Below, one piece after another: positions 18,001 through 27,164 of a stretch of DNA of 64,000 nt. The notes below the pieces were generated by a model, which searched no databases, had not been told where the DNA came from, and worked only from the letters and a program-made list of their open reading frames with translations. The stretch lies in assembly GCA_019694295.1 (NCBI GenBank), contig JAIBCG010000003.1:1-64000 (forward strand), given 5' to 3'. The first letter of the stretch is position 1. Every line of letters starts with the position of its first letter. The DNA is from Saprospiraceae bacterium (GTDB lineage: Bacteria; Bacteroidota; Bacteroidia; Chitinophagales; Saprospiraceae). The translations under genes and the position numbers were made by a program.

Positions 18001-18035
18001 ATATACTGATATTTTATATATATGTTTCAGTATAT
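18001..18035. repeat. Inverted repeat in the glucosaminidase-lspA divergent gap
   Basis: Arms ATATACTGA (18001-18009) and TCAGTATAT (18027-18035) form a perfect 9-bp inverted repeat with a 17-base AT spacer. It lies between two divergent genes and could be an operator or hairpin. Confidence 0.4.
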
Positions 18036-18085
18036 TTAAATAATTGTTTTTCCGTTACTATTCTTTTTGGTAATTTATTAAATAT

Positions 18086-18093
18086 TATTTTTG
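18086..18093 (+). promoter_or_regulatory. -7 box of lspA, giving a leaderless start
   Basis: TATTTTTG fits TAnnTTTG and ends only 4 bases before the lspA ATG. With the usual spacing the transcript would begin at or next to the start codon. Confidence 0.5.
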
Positions 18094-18097
18094 CCGC

Positions 18098-18709
18098 ATG
18101 AAGAAATCATACTTAGTACTTGTTATATTATTTCTGGTTTTGTTAATAGACCAAGCCAGTAAAATATGGGTCAAGACCCACATGGAATACGGTGAGCAGT
18201 TTGCAATATTTGGTTTATCGTGGGCCAACATACATTTTGTAGAAAACGAAGGTATGGCGTTCGGGATGAAATTGGGCGGTGATTACGGTAAGCTTGCGCT
18301 CAGCTTGTTCAGGATAGTAGCAGTAGGATTTTTGGCTTACCTGATAATCAATATGATAAAGGAGCGAAAATCCGATTTTGTCCTGGTATGCTTCACTTTA
18401 ATACTGGCAGGTGCATTGGGCAACATCATAGACAGTGCATTTTACGGTATGATATTTACAGAGACTCCTTACCATAGTGGTGGTGTTGCTACTATGTTTC
18501 CGCCGGGTGGTGGCTATGCACCTTTCCTACATGGCAAAGTAGTTGACATGCTATATTTCCCATTGACAGAAGGGGAGTTTCCGTCATGGGTGCCATTTGT
18601 AGGTGGCGATCACTTTCTATTTTTCAGGCCTGTATTCAACATTGCTGATACTGCCATTACAACAGGTGTATTACTGCTTCTGTTGTTCAGAAGACAGATT
18701 TTTCACTGA
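18098..18709 (+). CDS. lspA: Lipoprotein signal peptidase
   Basis: LspA is the inner-membrane aspartyl protease that removes lipoprotein signal peptides. The 203-residue product has four predicted membrane helices and the two catalytic aspartates in GNIIDSAFYG and FNIADTAIT. NEGMAFG corresponds to the conserved asparagine block. It is about 40 residues longer than the usual 160; the extra part is a periplasmic loop between the catalytic Asp motifs (about residues 125-175), a common Bacteroidota variant. The many lipoproteins in this window are its substrates. Confidence 0.95.
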   Translation: MKKSYLVLVILFLVLLIDQASKIWVKTHMEYGEQFAIFGLSWANIHFVENEGMAFGMKLGGDYGKLALSLFRIVAVGFLAYLIINMIKERKSDFVLVCFTLILAGALGNIIDSAFYGMIFTETPYHSGGVATMFPPGGGYAPFLHGKVVDMLYFPLTEGEFPSWVPFVGGDHFLFFRPVFNIADTAITTGVLLLLLFRRQIFH

Positions 18710-18847
18710 TGGAATAGTTTAATTGGTCCATACTGTATTATAGTATAGATGCCCGATTGATATGTAATGTTGTAAATGTACAGCCTTGGGAGGCATTTGG
18801 GTAAGAAAGAATAGCAATAGAAACAAGAGTGAAGCAGGCAGTGTAAA

Positions 18848-19180
18848 TTATTCTTCTATCAGAGTCTGTTTTACTTGTTTTGCTAAAAAGTTGTTCACTG
18901 CAATAACCGAATTTTCTATTCTTGGGTAGTTAAGGCTGTAGAAAATGTATTTTCCGGTTCGTTTTGTTTCCAGAATACCTGCATCTCTGAGTATTTTCAG
19001 ATGTTGGGAGGTAATGGATTGTTCGAGCTTGAGTGAGTTGTAGATTTTGTTGACATTGATGCGTTTGTTGCTGTCAATAAACTCGACTATCTTGAGACGC
19101 AGTGGGTGGGTGAGTGCCCGCAATATCTCTGATGACAACTCGAGCTTTTCGTTGTCGATGTTTACCTTTGTATTTTTCAT
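18848..19180 (-). CDS. ArsR-family winged-helix regulator (copy 1)
   Basis: A 110-residue ArsR-type helix-turn-helix protein. The DNA-binding part is about residues 20-90: LRALTHPLRLKIVEFI, then the recognition helix LEQSITSQHLKILRDAGIL and the wing GKYIFYSL. It has no cysteine, so a classical thiolate metal site is excluded. A second, similar gene lies 228 bases upstream in the same direction. Its target and signal are unknown. Confidence 0.88.
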   Translation of the reverse strand: MKNTKVNIDNEKLELSSEILRALTHPLRLKIVEFIDSNKRINVNKIYNSLKLEQSITSQHLKILRDAGILETKRTGKYIFYSLNYPRIENSVIAVNNFLAKQVKQTLIEE

Positions 19181-19259
19181 GGTTGTTGTGTAATAATTCG
19201 AAAAGTATTAACACGGCAAAGGTCAGTAATTTTTTTTAAATTATCAATATTTACGAATA

Positions 19260-19295
19260 AAAAATGCTGTAAACCAATAAGTTCACAGCATTTTT
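19260..19295 (-). terminator. Intrinsic terminator between the two ArsR-type genes
   Basis: An 11-bp perfect stem, AAAAATGCTGT/ACAGCATTTTT, with a 14-base loop and flanking T/A runs. It lies downstream of the 19408-19746 gene and can act in both directions. It separates the two regulators into distinct transcripts. Confidence 0.7.
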
Positions 19296-19407
19296 CAGAA
19301 CACAAATTCAAAATACATATAAATACTTATACAGTATAATGTGTTGTGTATCTTTTTTTTGGGTGGTATTTTTTGATCAAACTCAGATGTTAAGACAGCA
19401 TAAAAAA

Positions 19408-19746
19408 TTAAGCGGCTAATTCTTCTACCAATCGTGAAATTTGTGATAATCTTTCTTTGTCGATTGAATAATAGATGAATTTGCCGTTTCTGTCAGTGAT
19501 GACTACACCTGCTCTTCTTAGTATGGCGAGGTGTTGGGAAGCAACTGATTGTTCAAGTCTTAGTTTTATGTAAATATCTGTAACGGTCAGACTATCACTT
19601 TCTTCGAGTAGGTCAATTATATTTTGTCTAAGTTTATGGTTAACCGCACGCAAAACCAAAACTGCTTTGCGTAGCTCGGCATAATCGAGTTCAATATCGT
19701 TTTTGCCTTTTTTTAGTAAAATCAGCTCGTTTTTTTGCTTTCTCAT
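19408..19746 (-). CDS. ArsR-family winged-helix regulator (copy 2)
   Basis: A 112-residue ArsR-type protein related to the neighbouring gene: LRAVNHKLRQNIIDLL, recognition helix LEQSVASQHLAILRRAGVV and wing NGKFIYYSI. It also lacks cysteine. The N-terminal 25 residues are basic and differ from copy 1. The two copies probably arose by duplication and have since diverged. The gene is followed by a strong terminator. Confidence 0.88.
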   Translation of the reverse strand: MRKQKNELILLKKGKNDIELDYAELRKAVLVLRAVNHKLRQNIIDLLEESDSLTVTDIYIKLRLEQSVASQHLAILRRAGVVITDRNGKFIYYSIDKERLSQISRLVEELAA

Positions 19747-19900
19747 ATCTAGATTGTTTTAGAATATTACTCATAAAAATATCATGCCAAAATTATACCA
19801 AATTGTAATATTTAAAAAAAATATCAACTATAACTTACCTGATTATGTGCACAAAATAAAAAGATTTTTTTTAAATTGATAAATATTTTTATTTGTAATA

Positions 19901-20578
19901 CTAAAATATGTTCTTCGGGGTAGTTATATTCGGTGATTTGAAATAATATGGTACACTGTATGCTATATCCAATAACGTGCCATTGTTATACTTCTCGTGG
20001 CTGATGGTTGCCATCATGGCTGCATTTTGTGTTATTTCTGATATTTTACTACTTTCGGGTAAATAAGATGTTCCGGATAATTTTTTTGCTCCATCACCGG
20101 TGCACAAAATCTGTTTCCCTGCATAAAGACTGAAAAAAGCTTCATCCATGGTTACAAATTCATCTTTTTCGAAATGATTTGTTATTGCATCATATATTCG
20201 CGCATACACATCCATGCGTCGGGCATCCACCATACACATGATAGTATCATAAGCCGATTCATCTTCGACCGATTTGTATAGAATTTCAAACGTATCAGTG
20301 CCAATCAATGGAACATTAAGAGCATAACAGATAGCTTTAGCCGCCGATAACCCTACACGAAGTGATGTGTACGAACCGGGGCCGAGATTAATTGCTACAG
20401 CATCAATGGAGTGGAGTGGTATTTGTGCTTCATTAGCAGCTGATTGTATCAGTAAGGTGATTTCACCGGATATATTGAGCTCTGGTGACAAAGTTTTAAA
20501 TGCGATAACTTGGCTGTCAACACTTATTGCTACCGAACTCTGACTCGTGCTGGTTTCAATGTTGAGGATTTTACTCAT
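19901..20578 (-). CDS. tsaB: tRNA threonylcarbamoyladenosine biosynthesis protein TsaB
   Basis: TsaB is the partner of TsaD in making N6-threonylcarbamoyladenosine at position 37 of ANN-reading tRNAs. The 225-residue product has the ASKHA-fold features LNIETSTSQSSVAIS at the N-terminus and AVNLGPGSYTSLRVGLSAAKAI (reading AINLGPGSYTSLR) near residue 65, plus MVDARRMDVYA. Its ATG overlaps the stop of the upstream gene by one base, implying coupling to that membrane-protein gene. Confidence 0.95.
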   Translation of the reverse strand: MSKILNIETSTSQSSVAISVDSQVIAFKTLSPELNISGEITLLIQSAANEAQIPLHSIDAVAINLGPGSYTSLRVGLSAAKAICYALNVPLIGTDTFEILYKSVEDESAYDTIMCMVDARRMDVYARIYDAITNHFEKDEFVTMDEAFFSLYAGKQILCTGDGAKKLSGTSYLPESSKISEITQNAAMMATISHEKYNNGTLLDIAYSVPYYFKSPNITTPKNIF

Positions 20579-21231
20579 TAGGGTTTACTTGTGTTATGCC
20601 GGCCAACAAGCCTTTTAACCAGTAGTTTACATTTTAGATAATGAAACAAATCACCACAAAAGGCACTGAAAAGACCACCAAAAAAACTTAAGGCGATGCC
20701 TATTTTTAAATAAAACTGGTCGGGACTGTTAAAAGATTTGTATTGAAATAATTCTACTATTAACAATAGAGCTGTTATTAGCATCAATATCACCGAAGCA
20801 TTGTGCAAGCGTTCGATGTATCTGGGTGTAGGCGTGGCTGTGATGTGAAAAAGAAGATTGATTGTTGCCTCATCTGGTTCTTTGATCTTTAGCAGTTCGT
20901 TCATGATTCTTTTGGCTTCATCTGTATTACCTTTCAAAAACTTAACTTGAGCCTTATGGAACAACAGAATTGAATAAATGGTCTCAAATCTTTCTTTCTG
21001 CCTGATATCCAGTGATGTTAATATGGCAGTGTCGAGTTTTTGGTCTATTTCATCATATTCATTCAACTCAAGCAACGACTCTATATATATAATGTAGCAG
21101 TGTAGATATCTGTAGGGCTCCAAGCTTTCAAATAGTGTGTGAAATTTCTCAAAATACAGAATTTTCTCCTCATCTTTTCTGTCGATGAGGTTAATGTAAC
21201 TGCTGTATAATTTATCAGGGTCCTGTATCAT
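20578..21231 (-). CDS. Hypothetical two-helix membrane protein
   Basis: I choose the ATG at 21231 (217 residues), because the longer frame would overlap the cyclase gene and its extra N-terminus looks like an out-of-frame reading of it. Residues 1-140 are predicted helical and TPR-like, with no clear repeat consensus. Two membrane helices follow near residues 148-165 and 178-200. It lies between the cyclase-family gene and tsaB and is probably co-transcribed. I do not recognise it. Confidence 0.6.
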   Translation of the reverse strand: MIQDPDKLYSSYINLIDRKDEEKILYFEKFHTLFESLEPYRYLHCYIIYIESLLELNEYDEIDQKLDTAILTSLDIRQKERFETIYSILLFHKAQVKFLKGNTDEAKRIMNELLKIKEPDEATINLLFHITATPTPRYIERLHNASVILMLITALLLIVELFQYKSFNSPDQFYLKIGIALSFFGGLFSAFCGDLFHYLKCKLLVKRLVGRHNTSKP

Positions 21232-21238
21232 CCTGAGA

Positions 21239-22000
21239 CTATTCTTTATATAATTTATAGAGTACTGGTTTGCCGGGGCTTGCGTCAATACCAAAAGAGG
21301 CAATCTGCAGATTGAGCAAATAAAGACCGTCTTTGGTTGTGTTATCTATATAAACCAACTCTGTGATGGTTTTGTTCAAATCCAGTGTTTCGGGATATTT
21401 CCAGAAACTTTTGTGGCCGGCAAGCTTACCGCCGTCTTCTTCTCTGTCCACCGAAGGCAAATCTACCAATAAATGGCGAATGTTGCACGAATTTACCAGA
21501 TAAGAAATGGCATCGGCAGATAAATATGGCGGATTGGTACCTGAGTAATGGAATGTTTTTTTGACATCATCGTTTGGTAGTGTACGTATTACGAGGGCTT
21601 CACATTTTGTTTCATTTGTAAATACAGCCCGTAAAATATCTTCTGTAATAACGCGGTCTGCGTTTTCTGATTTTTGAGGAAAGACACTGATAAGCTCAGC
21701 AATAAAGTGGAATTGCCGAAGTGTGTCATTGATACTGACATCTTCTACTGATATATGACCGACACATTCGGTATGGGTGCCGTTGCCATGTGGGTTAATT
21801 TTTACATTTTTAAAATTGACAGCGCCACCCTGTTTGGTTGACCCGACAAAATTGCCCATCACTACAGGTTGTGCGTCAAAAACCGGTGCATAAAAGCAAT
21901 TAACACCCGGTTGGTCGGGAAGTAATGGTAAAGAGATGTCTGTACCGGTTGAGAGGTCAGCTGTATAATGAATACCATTATGTGTAAGTCTGATGATCAT
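21239..22000 (-). CDS. Cyclase-family (kynurenine formamidase-like) hydrolase
   Basis: A 253-residue protein of the Cyclase superfamily, metal-dependent amidohydrolases such as bacterial kynurenine formamidase. The metal-binding signature HxGTHxDxPxH appears in variant form as HGNGTHTECVGH at about residues 72-83, which keeps the histidines and replaces Asp by Glu. Another conserved block is LLVDLPSVDREEDGG. No kynurenine-pathway genes are nearby, so the substrate is open. It lies 7 bases after nadK. Confidence 0.82.
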   Translation of the reverse strand: MIIRLTHNGIHYTADLSTGTDISLPLLPDQPGVNCFYAPVFDAQPVVMGNFVGSTKQGGAVNFKNVKINPHGNGTHTECVGHISVEDVSINDTLRQFHFIAELISVFPQKSENADRVITEDILRAVFTNETKCEALVIRTLPNDDVKKTFHYSGTNPPYLSADAISYLVNSCNIRHLLVDLPSVDREEDGGKLAGHKSFWKYPETLDLNKTITELVYIDNTTKDGLYLLNLQIASFGIDASPGKPVLYKLYKE

Positions 22001-22007
22001 GTTCTAT

Positions 22008-22889
22008 TTAGTTTCTGGCATCCTTGCCCCAGTCGAGTTTTTCACGTATGGTCTGCATGAATCCGTTATCGTTGAGTGTTACAGTTTTGATACAAAAGTC
22101 GCATTTCCTTACCGCAAACTGATGCTGAGCTGTGATTGATTCAAAACGCGAATCGAGTGTTAATAGGAATGTGTCGGCACGGCCCTCAACCTCGAAAGAA
22201 ATTACCGAATTATCAGAAATGACGATAGGCCTGACATTCAGGTTGTGTGGTGCTACCGGAGTGATTACAAAATTGCCTGAATCCGGGAAAATGATAGGCC
22301 CGCCACAGCTGAGCGAATAACCAGTAGAGCCGGTAGGTGTTGAGATGATTAGACCATCAGCCCAATATGAATTCAGAAAAGATCCATTGATATAGGTTTT
22401 GATGCGTATCATAGCCGATGTGTCGCGCTTGATGATGGTACAGTCGTTGAGGGCAAATGTGAGCCCGTTAAATAAAGCTACGCTGCTTTCCAGATGCAAG
22501 AGCGTACGATTTTCAAGTGAATACATACCGCGCTTTAATTGTTTGACAGATTGGCGTAGATATTTGCTTTCAAGACTTGCCAGAAATCCTAGCCGTCCGA
22601 GGTTGAGCCCCAATATAGGTATATCAGAATCGCGAACCAGTGTAGTGGCGCCCAGCATAGTACCATCACCCCCTACTGATAGTAATATGTCGGGTTCCTG
22701 TATTACCAGGTCTTCATATTTTTCATACAAATCGGGGTTCGACTGGAAATCAATATGATTTTTGAGTTGATTAAAATACAGATTATGTACAGTGACCTCT
22801 AATTTTTCTTCATGAAGGACATCAAAGAGTTCTTGAATGCAGGCTTTATCCTGTTGTTTGAAAATTTTGCTGTAAACGGCTATTTTCAT
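22008..22889 (-). CDS. nadK: NAD kinase
   Basis: NadK phosphorylates NAD to NADP. The 293-residue product has the catalytic GGDGTMLGA motif near residue 74, LGLNLGRLGFL shortly after, and the C-terminal glycine-rich TPTGSTGYSLSCGGPII segment that binds the substrate. Length is normal. It follows the Omp85-like gene by 5 bases and is followed by the cyclase-family gene. Confidence 0.96.
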   Translation of the reverse strand: MKIAVYSKIFKQQDKACIQELFDVLHEEKLEVTVHNLYFNQLKNHIDFQSNPDLYEKYEDLVIQEPDILLSVGGDGTMLGATTLVRDSDIPILGLNLGRLGFLASLESKYLRQSVKQLKRGMYSLENRTLLHLESSVALFNGLTFALNDCTIIKRDTSAMIRIKTYINGSFLNSYWADGLIISTPTGSTGYSLSCGGPIIFPDSGNFVITPVAPHNLNVRPIVISDNSVISFEVEGRADTFLLTLDSRFESITAQHQFAVRKCDFCIKTVTLNDNGFMQTIREKLDWGKDARN

Positions 22890-22894
22890 AATGA

Positions 22895-24301
22895 TTAAAA
22901 ACTGAGGTTCAGATGCAAAAATATATCCTTTTCGTATTTTTCGTTCATACTGTATTCTATTTGAAGCATTTTGTCATAAAAAGCTACGATTTCAAGACCG
23001 ATGCCGCCACCTTTTAACAGCTTGTCGTTAAAGTTAGTTTTTGGTACATTTTTAGCGGAAGGTATGTAGCCCATATCAAAGTTAAAAGCGAGAAAGAGTT
23101 GAACTTGTGGTTTTCTGAGAGATTTAATTGGCATGAATTTTCCAAGATTCCAGTAATTGTCAAACAGCATATACTGCAGACTGGTCTTTGATAAAGCGTA
23201 TTGCTGTCCATCGATGATGTAGTATTCATAACCTCGTATGTAGTTGAGTTCATCACCTAAGGCACGGTTGTGAAAATAGTCGGTCGCTTTGTTTATCCAG
23301 TTGTTCTGGTGACGTAGTTGTTGGGTTGCTGTCCATTTTGCCGAAAGTCTTTGAAAGTATCTGAAGTCAATTAAGGTTATCAGAGCATCCCGGATGTTAT
23401 TGATACCTTGTTTTTCAATCAGAAAATTGAATACATAGCCTTTTGTTGGATGCGGTTGGATGTTGCGTGTATCTTTGGTGATGTTGTATGAAATGACCGG
23501 ATAGCTCATTTTTCCGTCAGGAGAGGCAAAAAAATCAGGCTGTAGTTTGTCGAGTACACTTTTATTTATACGGTAGTATTGCCATTCTATCTTTAGCTTT
23601 TGTTTGGTAAACAAACGAGGCTGATACGAAAGTGTAGCGCTGAATTTTTTTCTGAAAATAATGGTAGTGTCTAAAAACCACCTTAACTGTTCGTTTTCCG
23701 GTGTAGTAGCATAAGCTACTTCCTTGCTGTTGGCCCATAATCCGGTAAACTGAATACCGAGATTCTGCTTGCGATTCATATAGGGTAGCCAATATGATGC
23801 TTCGGCCTTATCATGGAAACCGAGATGAAAAGTACCATCGAGATGGTCGCGGTTGCCGGTCAGATTGCTGATATACAGTTTGATTCCGGCATTGATGCGT
23901 GCCAGGTCAAAATGGTAATTGCGTGCCCACACATTGAAGTTTCGGTCCACCATTTCGAAATAAGGTACTGGATAGATGTGCCAGCTTTCATCAATATGTA
24001 TAAGTACATTGATGGCGTGTGGTTTGGTTTTGGCATTTTCGTATGTGATCTTCACCTGAGAATAAATGCCTGTATTCATCAGAAAGAGGCGGTTATCAAC
24101 CAATACTGCTTCTATTTTTTTTTCTACCAGGGTATCACCCGGTTTGATATTTATATCGCGCAGTACTATTTCTTTGTTGGTACGGTTGAGTCCGGTGATG
24201 ACGATAGAGTCAATAACCACACTCTGCGCATACACACTTGTGGCCGGCAGAAAAATCATTAAAGCAAAACAAGAAAAGAAAATGAATGGTATTAACCGCA
24301 C
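22895..24301 (-). CDS. Omp85/BamA-like outer-membrane protein
   Basis: A 468-residue exported protein starting at GTG with a signal peptide (cleavage near VYAQ, residue 25). One POTRA domain (about residues 28-105: IDSIVITGLNRTNKEIVLRDI) precedes a 16-strand-type beta barrel. RDTRNIQPHPTKGYVFNF corresponds to the DTRD..P..G motif of the Omp85 superfamily, and the protein ends with a phenylalanine. With a single POTRA it is not BamA itself and is more like short surface-antigen proteins of Bacteroidota. Its cargo is unknown. Confidence 0.85.
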   Translation of the reverse strand: MRLIPFIFFSCFALMIFLPATSVYAQSVVIDSIVITGLNRTNKEIVLRDINIKPGDTLVEKKIEAVLVDNRLFLMNTGIYSQVKITYENAKTKPHAINVLIHIDESWHIYPVPYFEMVDRNFNVWARNYHFDLARINAGIKLYISNLTGNRDHLDGTFHLGFHDKAEASYWLPYMNRKQNLGIQFTGLWANSKEVAYATTPENEQLRWFLDTTIIFRKKFSATLSYQPRLFTKQKLKIEWQYYRINKSVLDKLQPDFFASPDGKMSYPVISYNITKDTRNIQPHPTKGYVFNFLIEKQGINNIRDALITLIDFRYFQRLSAKWTATQQLRHQNNWINKATDYFHNRALGDELNYIRGYEYYIIDGQQYALSKTSLQYMLFDNYWNLGKFMPIKSLRKPQVQLFLAFNFDMGYIPSAKNVPKTNFNDKLLKGGGIGLEIVAFYDKMLQIEYSMNEKYEKDIFLHLNLSF

Positions 24302-24327
24302 ATCTTTACGTTAAGTAATGTGCGAAA

Positions 24328-24987
24328 TTACACATTAAGGTATGACATCAGGCTATCGAATCTGTCTTTTATCCTATCTGTATAATCATTTTCTTCGTAA
24401 GTGACTTTAATGGTGTATTGGTAGCGTTCAAATGCTGCAAGTATAGCACTTATATTGGTAGTATTGATTTTGATGGCCACATCGATAAGTTCAACATTAT
24501 CCGAATTAGTTATCAGCAGGCCTATGACTGAAAATCCTTCATTTTCAACAATTCTGGATATTTCGGCGAGTGAATAATTGCGTTTGGTGGTTTCGAGTAC
24601 GATGATGCTGCCGGGCTCGGTGATGGATTCGGCTTGTGCAAAATTTTTGATAATACCATCCTGTGTAACAATGCCGAAGTACATCATATCATCTTTTACC
24701 ACAGGCATAACAGACATGTTGTGTTCTGCCATGTGTTTGAGTATTTCGAAAATATGATCCTTACAGTAAACGTATTTCCCTGCAAAATTCATAGGTAGCG
24801 TAGCAATTTTCTCCCCTGCATCACAATTTAGCAGAGTTTCTTCCGATAATACGCCAACAAGTTTGCCTTTCTCCAGTACCGGCAAATGCTTTACCATTTG
24901 CTCCGACATCAGTTGGAGTGCTTTTTGTGCTGCATCACCGATTTTTATCGGGGTTACATTTTTCGAAATAATATCTTTAGCAATCAT
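24328..24987 (-). CDS. CBS-pair protein with C-terminal ACT-like domain
   Basis: A 219-residue cytoplasmic protein. I use the ATG at 24987; the longer frame starts at TTG two codons upstream. Two CBS motifs (about residues 5-60 and 70-125: LPVLEKGKLVGVLSEETLL and MPVVKDDMMYFGIVT) are followed by an ACT-like fold (about 135-200). Such proteins sense adenine nucleotides or amino acids. The gene precedes the Omp85 gene on the same strand, 26 bases apart. No target is apparent. Confidence 0.82.
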   Translation of the reverse strand: MIAKDIISKNVTPIKIGDAAQKALQLMSEQMVKHLPVLEKGKLVGVLSEETLLNCDAGEKIATLPMNFAGKYVYCKDHIFEILKHMAEHNMSVMPVVKDDMMYFGIVTQDGIIKNFAQAESITEPGSIIVLETTKRNYSLAEISRIVENEGFSVIGLLITNSDNVELIDVAIKINTTNISAILAAFERYQYTIKVTYEENDYTDRIKDRFDSLMSYLNV

Positions 24988-25117
24988 CGCCAATTCATTT
25001 AAACATTTAACAAATCAACCTCTCGTTTTGCTACACAAATACTGTTATTGTTAAGTTAAACAAAAAAGATGCCTAATGCATGTAAATGGATTTTGGGATA
25101 AAGTTAACAGGATATTT

Positions 25118-25861
25118 TTATCCGAGTATTTTTTTTCTTTCTATAAAATATTCATCATCCGTCAGCTCCCCTCGTTCACGTCTTTGGTTGAGTAATTTTA
25201 TTTGTTCCAACAAATCAGGCATTTCTTGTACTTCCTGCTTTGGTCTAGTTGCAGGTTCTGTCCTTTCTTGAGGTCTGGTGTAGCGAAAATTATTATTCAC
25301 CAATTCCTGAAACTCTGGCTGTACACGCAAGAATGCAAGGTCGTCCTTGGTGCGTAATGTGTCAAAATCATTGTATCCGTTCTCTATTGCTTTTGAGAGG
25401 TGATACATAGATTTGTCTGCATCTTCTGTCAGCGAATAAGCACAGGCCATATTGAAATGAAGCACTTTGTCATTAGGGCTCAGAGCAAGGCCTTTGGTGT
25501 ATTCTTCTATGGCACCTGTATAATCATAATCTTTGTACTTTTCATTGCCGGTTTTTATATACGGATTATCTTTGATAAAGGGTGTACCTGCCACTGGTTG
25601 GCGGCCCCAAGGTCGTGATTCATGCAGGTTTGGCTCATTGTATTTTTGATTAAATTTTTCGGTGGACATAGTCAAAAACAACACACTCTCCATCAGCGAA
25701 TAAAGCCACAGGACGAAGACCCAATCTTCCACAAACATTGACAGAGCAAGAAACAGTAGAATCCTAAATATTCCTCCTTTGATATCGCCAAGATAAAATT
25801 TATGTAAACCGAATATGCCAAGAAACAGAGATAATAATGCTGCTATGTATTTATTTTTCAC
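25118..25861 (-). CDS. TM2 domain + TPR + SHOCT-like protein
   Basis: A 247-residue protein starting at GTG. Residues 4-70 form a TM2 domain: KNKYIAALLSLFLGIFGLH and KFYLGD with two membrane helices. Residues 100-190 hold tetratricopeptide-like helices (YDYTGAIEEYTKGLALSPN). The C-terminal 28 residues (LNQRRERGELTDDEYFIERK) match the short SHOCT motif. Topology suggests a membrane anchor with cytoplasmic TPR part. Function is unknown; it is downstream of the PP2C gene. Confidence 0.85.
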   Translation of the reverse strand: MKNKYIAALLSLFLGIFGLHKFYLGDIKGGIFRILLFLALSMFVEDWVFVLWLYSLMESVLFLTMSTEKFNQKYNEPNLHESRPWGRQPVAGTPFIKDNPYIKTGNEKYKDYDYTGAIEEYTKGLALSPNDKVLHFNMACAYSLTEDADKSMYHLSKAIENGYNDFDTLRTKDDLAFLRVQPEFQELVNNNFRYTRPQERTEPATRPKQEVQEMPDLLEQIKLLNQRRERGELTDDEYFIERKKILG

Positions 25862-25874
25862 GATTCAATATTGT

Positions 25875-27119
25875 TTAATATGATTTACAGACTAACACGG
25901 TCATGTCATCGGTATATTCTTGTTCTTGTTTAAATTCATGAATTTTGGTTTTGATTTTTTCTACTAGGCCATCTGGTGTGAGATTATTTGAATGTCGGAA
26001 TAAATCATGTACCAAAGCATCCGAAAAATATTCGCCCTCGTTGTTGAGTATGTCAGTAATACCATCGGTGTAGCATAGTACTGTACAAACTTCTTTGTAC
26101 GAAAGCTCTCCTTTTTCGATAAAAGGCAATTCTTCGAATCCGCCGAGTATAGTGCTTCCTTTATCAAGCTCCAGAATCATCCCGTTGATATTAGCGATAG
26201 GAGGCACATGCCCACAGTTGATGTATTCGATGGTTTTTTTTGTTGCTTCAATTTTTGCTATGAAAAATGTTATATAACGGTCTCCTTTGGCAATGTTATA
26301 AACCGATTTGTTTAACTCCTTCACAAGAGATAAGAGCTCTGTGTCTTTTGAAAGAAGTACGTGTAGGGTGGCTTGAAAATTGGACATAAGCATGGCCGCC
26401 GCAAGCCCTTTGCCCGAAATATCTGCTATACAAATAATAAGTGACTCTTCACTTAAGCTTATGCAGTCATAGTAATCACCACCTACACCTATGTGTGGCA
26501 GGTAATAACTTGACAAATTGAAATAATTATTGCCCGGTAGCTTACTAGGAATGAGCATGTGCTGTACATCACTGGCCAGCTCCATCTCACGGTTGAGTCG
26601 TTCTTGCTGTATTTGTTTCTTGAACAGACGCTTGTTTTCGATAGCAACGGCAATGATATTGGTTATGGTAGTAATAAATAATACCTTTCCGTATGAATCG
26701 TCCTGATTTTCTATACTTCCGATCAGTACATAGGCTATCGGGTTATTTTTGTGTTGTACAGGAATGATGACATCAAACTGCTTAAGACCCGGGTGGGTTT
26801 CGTTGTCGAGATGGTTGAGTCTCTCGTATTTGTGTAGTTCATGTGTGAGCGATTCGTCAATAACAGTATCACCCGCCCCAATGCTGGTAGCACAGACCCA
26901 CTCTTTGTCTTTTTGGATGAAAAGTGCCATTTTTTTTACGCCGAGTTGCCAGTTGATGAAGTCTGAATACATCTGAAACAAACCCTGTTCTTTGACATTA
27001 TCATTGATGGCCTGGGTTATACTCATAAGTCCGTTGAGCTGCAGTTGTTTAAGACTGAGCTTGTGTTCCAGATCCGAAATCTCATTTTTTTCTTTGACTT
27101 TGCTTTCCAGAGGCGACAT
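25875..27119 (-). CDS. GAF + SpoIIE-type PP2C serine phosphatase
   Basis: A 414-residue protein with an N-terminal coiled-coil (residues 5-40), a GAF-like sensor (about 45-165) and a C-terminal SpoIIE/RsbU PP2C domain (about 185-410). Phosphatase motifs VGGDYYD, ADISGKGLAAAMLMSNFQ, YINCGHVPP and CYTDGITDI carry the metal-binding aspartates. Proteins of this class dephosphorylate anti-sigma antagonists or similar partners. No partner gene is adjacent. Confidence 0.9.
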   Translation of the reverse strand: MSPLESKVKEKNEISDLEHKLSLKQLQLNGLMSITQAINDNVKEQGLFQMYSDFINWQLGVKKMALFIQKDKEWVCATSIGAGDTVIDESLTHELHKYERLNHLDNETHPGLKQFDVIIPVQHKNNPIAYVLIGSIENQDDSYGKVLFITTITNIIAVAIENKRLFKKQIQQERLNREMELASDVQHMLIPSKLPGNNYFNLSSYYLPHIGVGGDYYDCISLSEESLIICIADISGKGLAAAMLMSNFQATLHVLLSKDTELLSLVKELNKSVYNIAKGDRYITFFIAKIEATKKTIEYINCGHVPPIANINGMILELDKGSTILGGFEELPFIEKGELSYKEVCTVLCYTDGITDILNNEGEYFSDALVHDLFRHSNNLTPDGLVEKIKTKIHEFKQEQEYTDDMTVLVCKSY

Positions 27120-27164
27120 TTGAGTTACAGGTTTTTGTGTTTAGAGAATGCAATTTACAAATAA

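Noticed and set aside
19260-19295. Hairpin between the ArsR genes as a riboswitch
   Set aside because: A simple stem with A/T flanks is better explained as a terminator.
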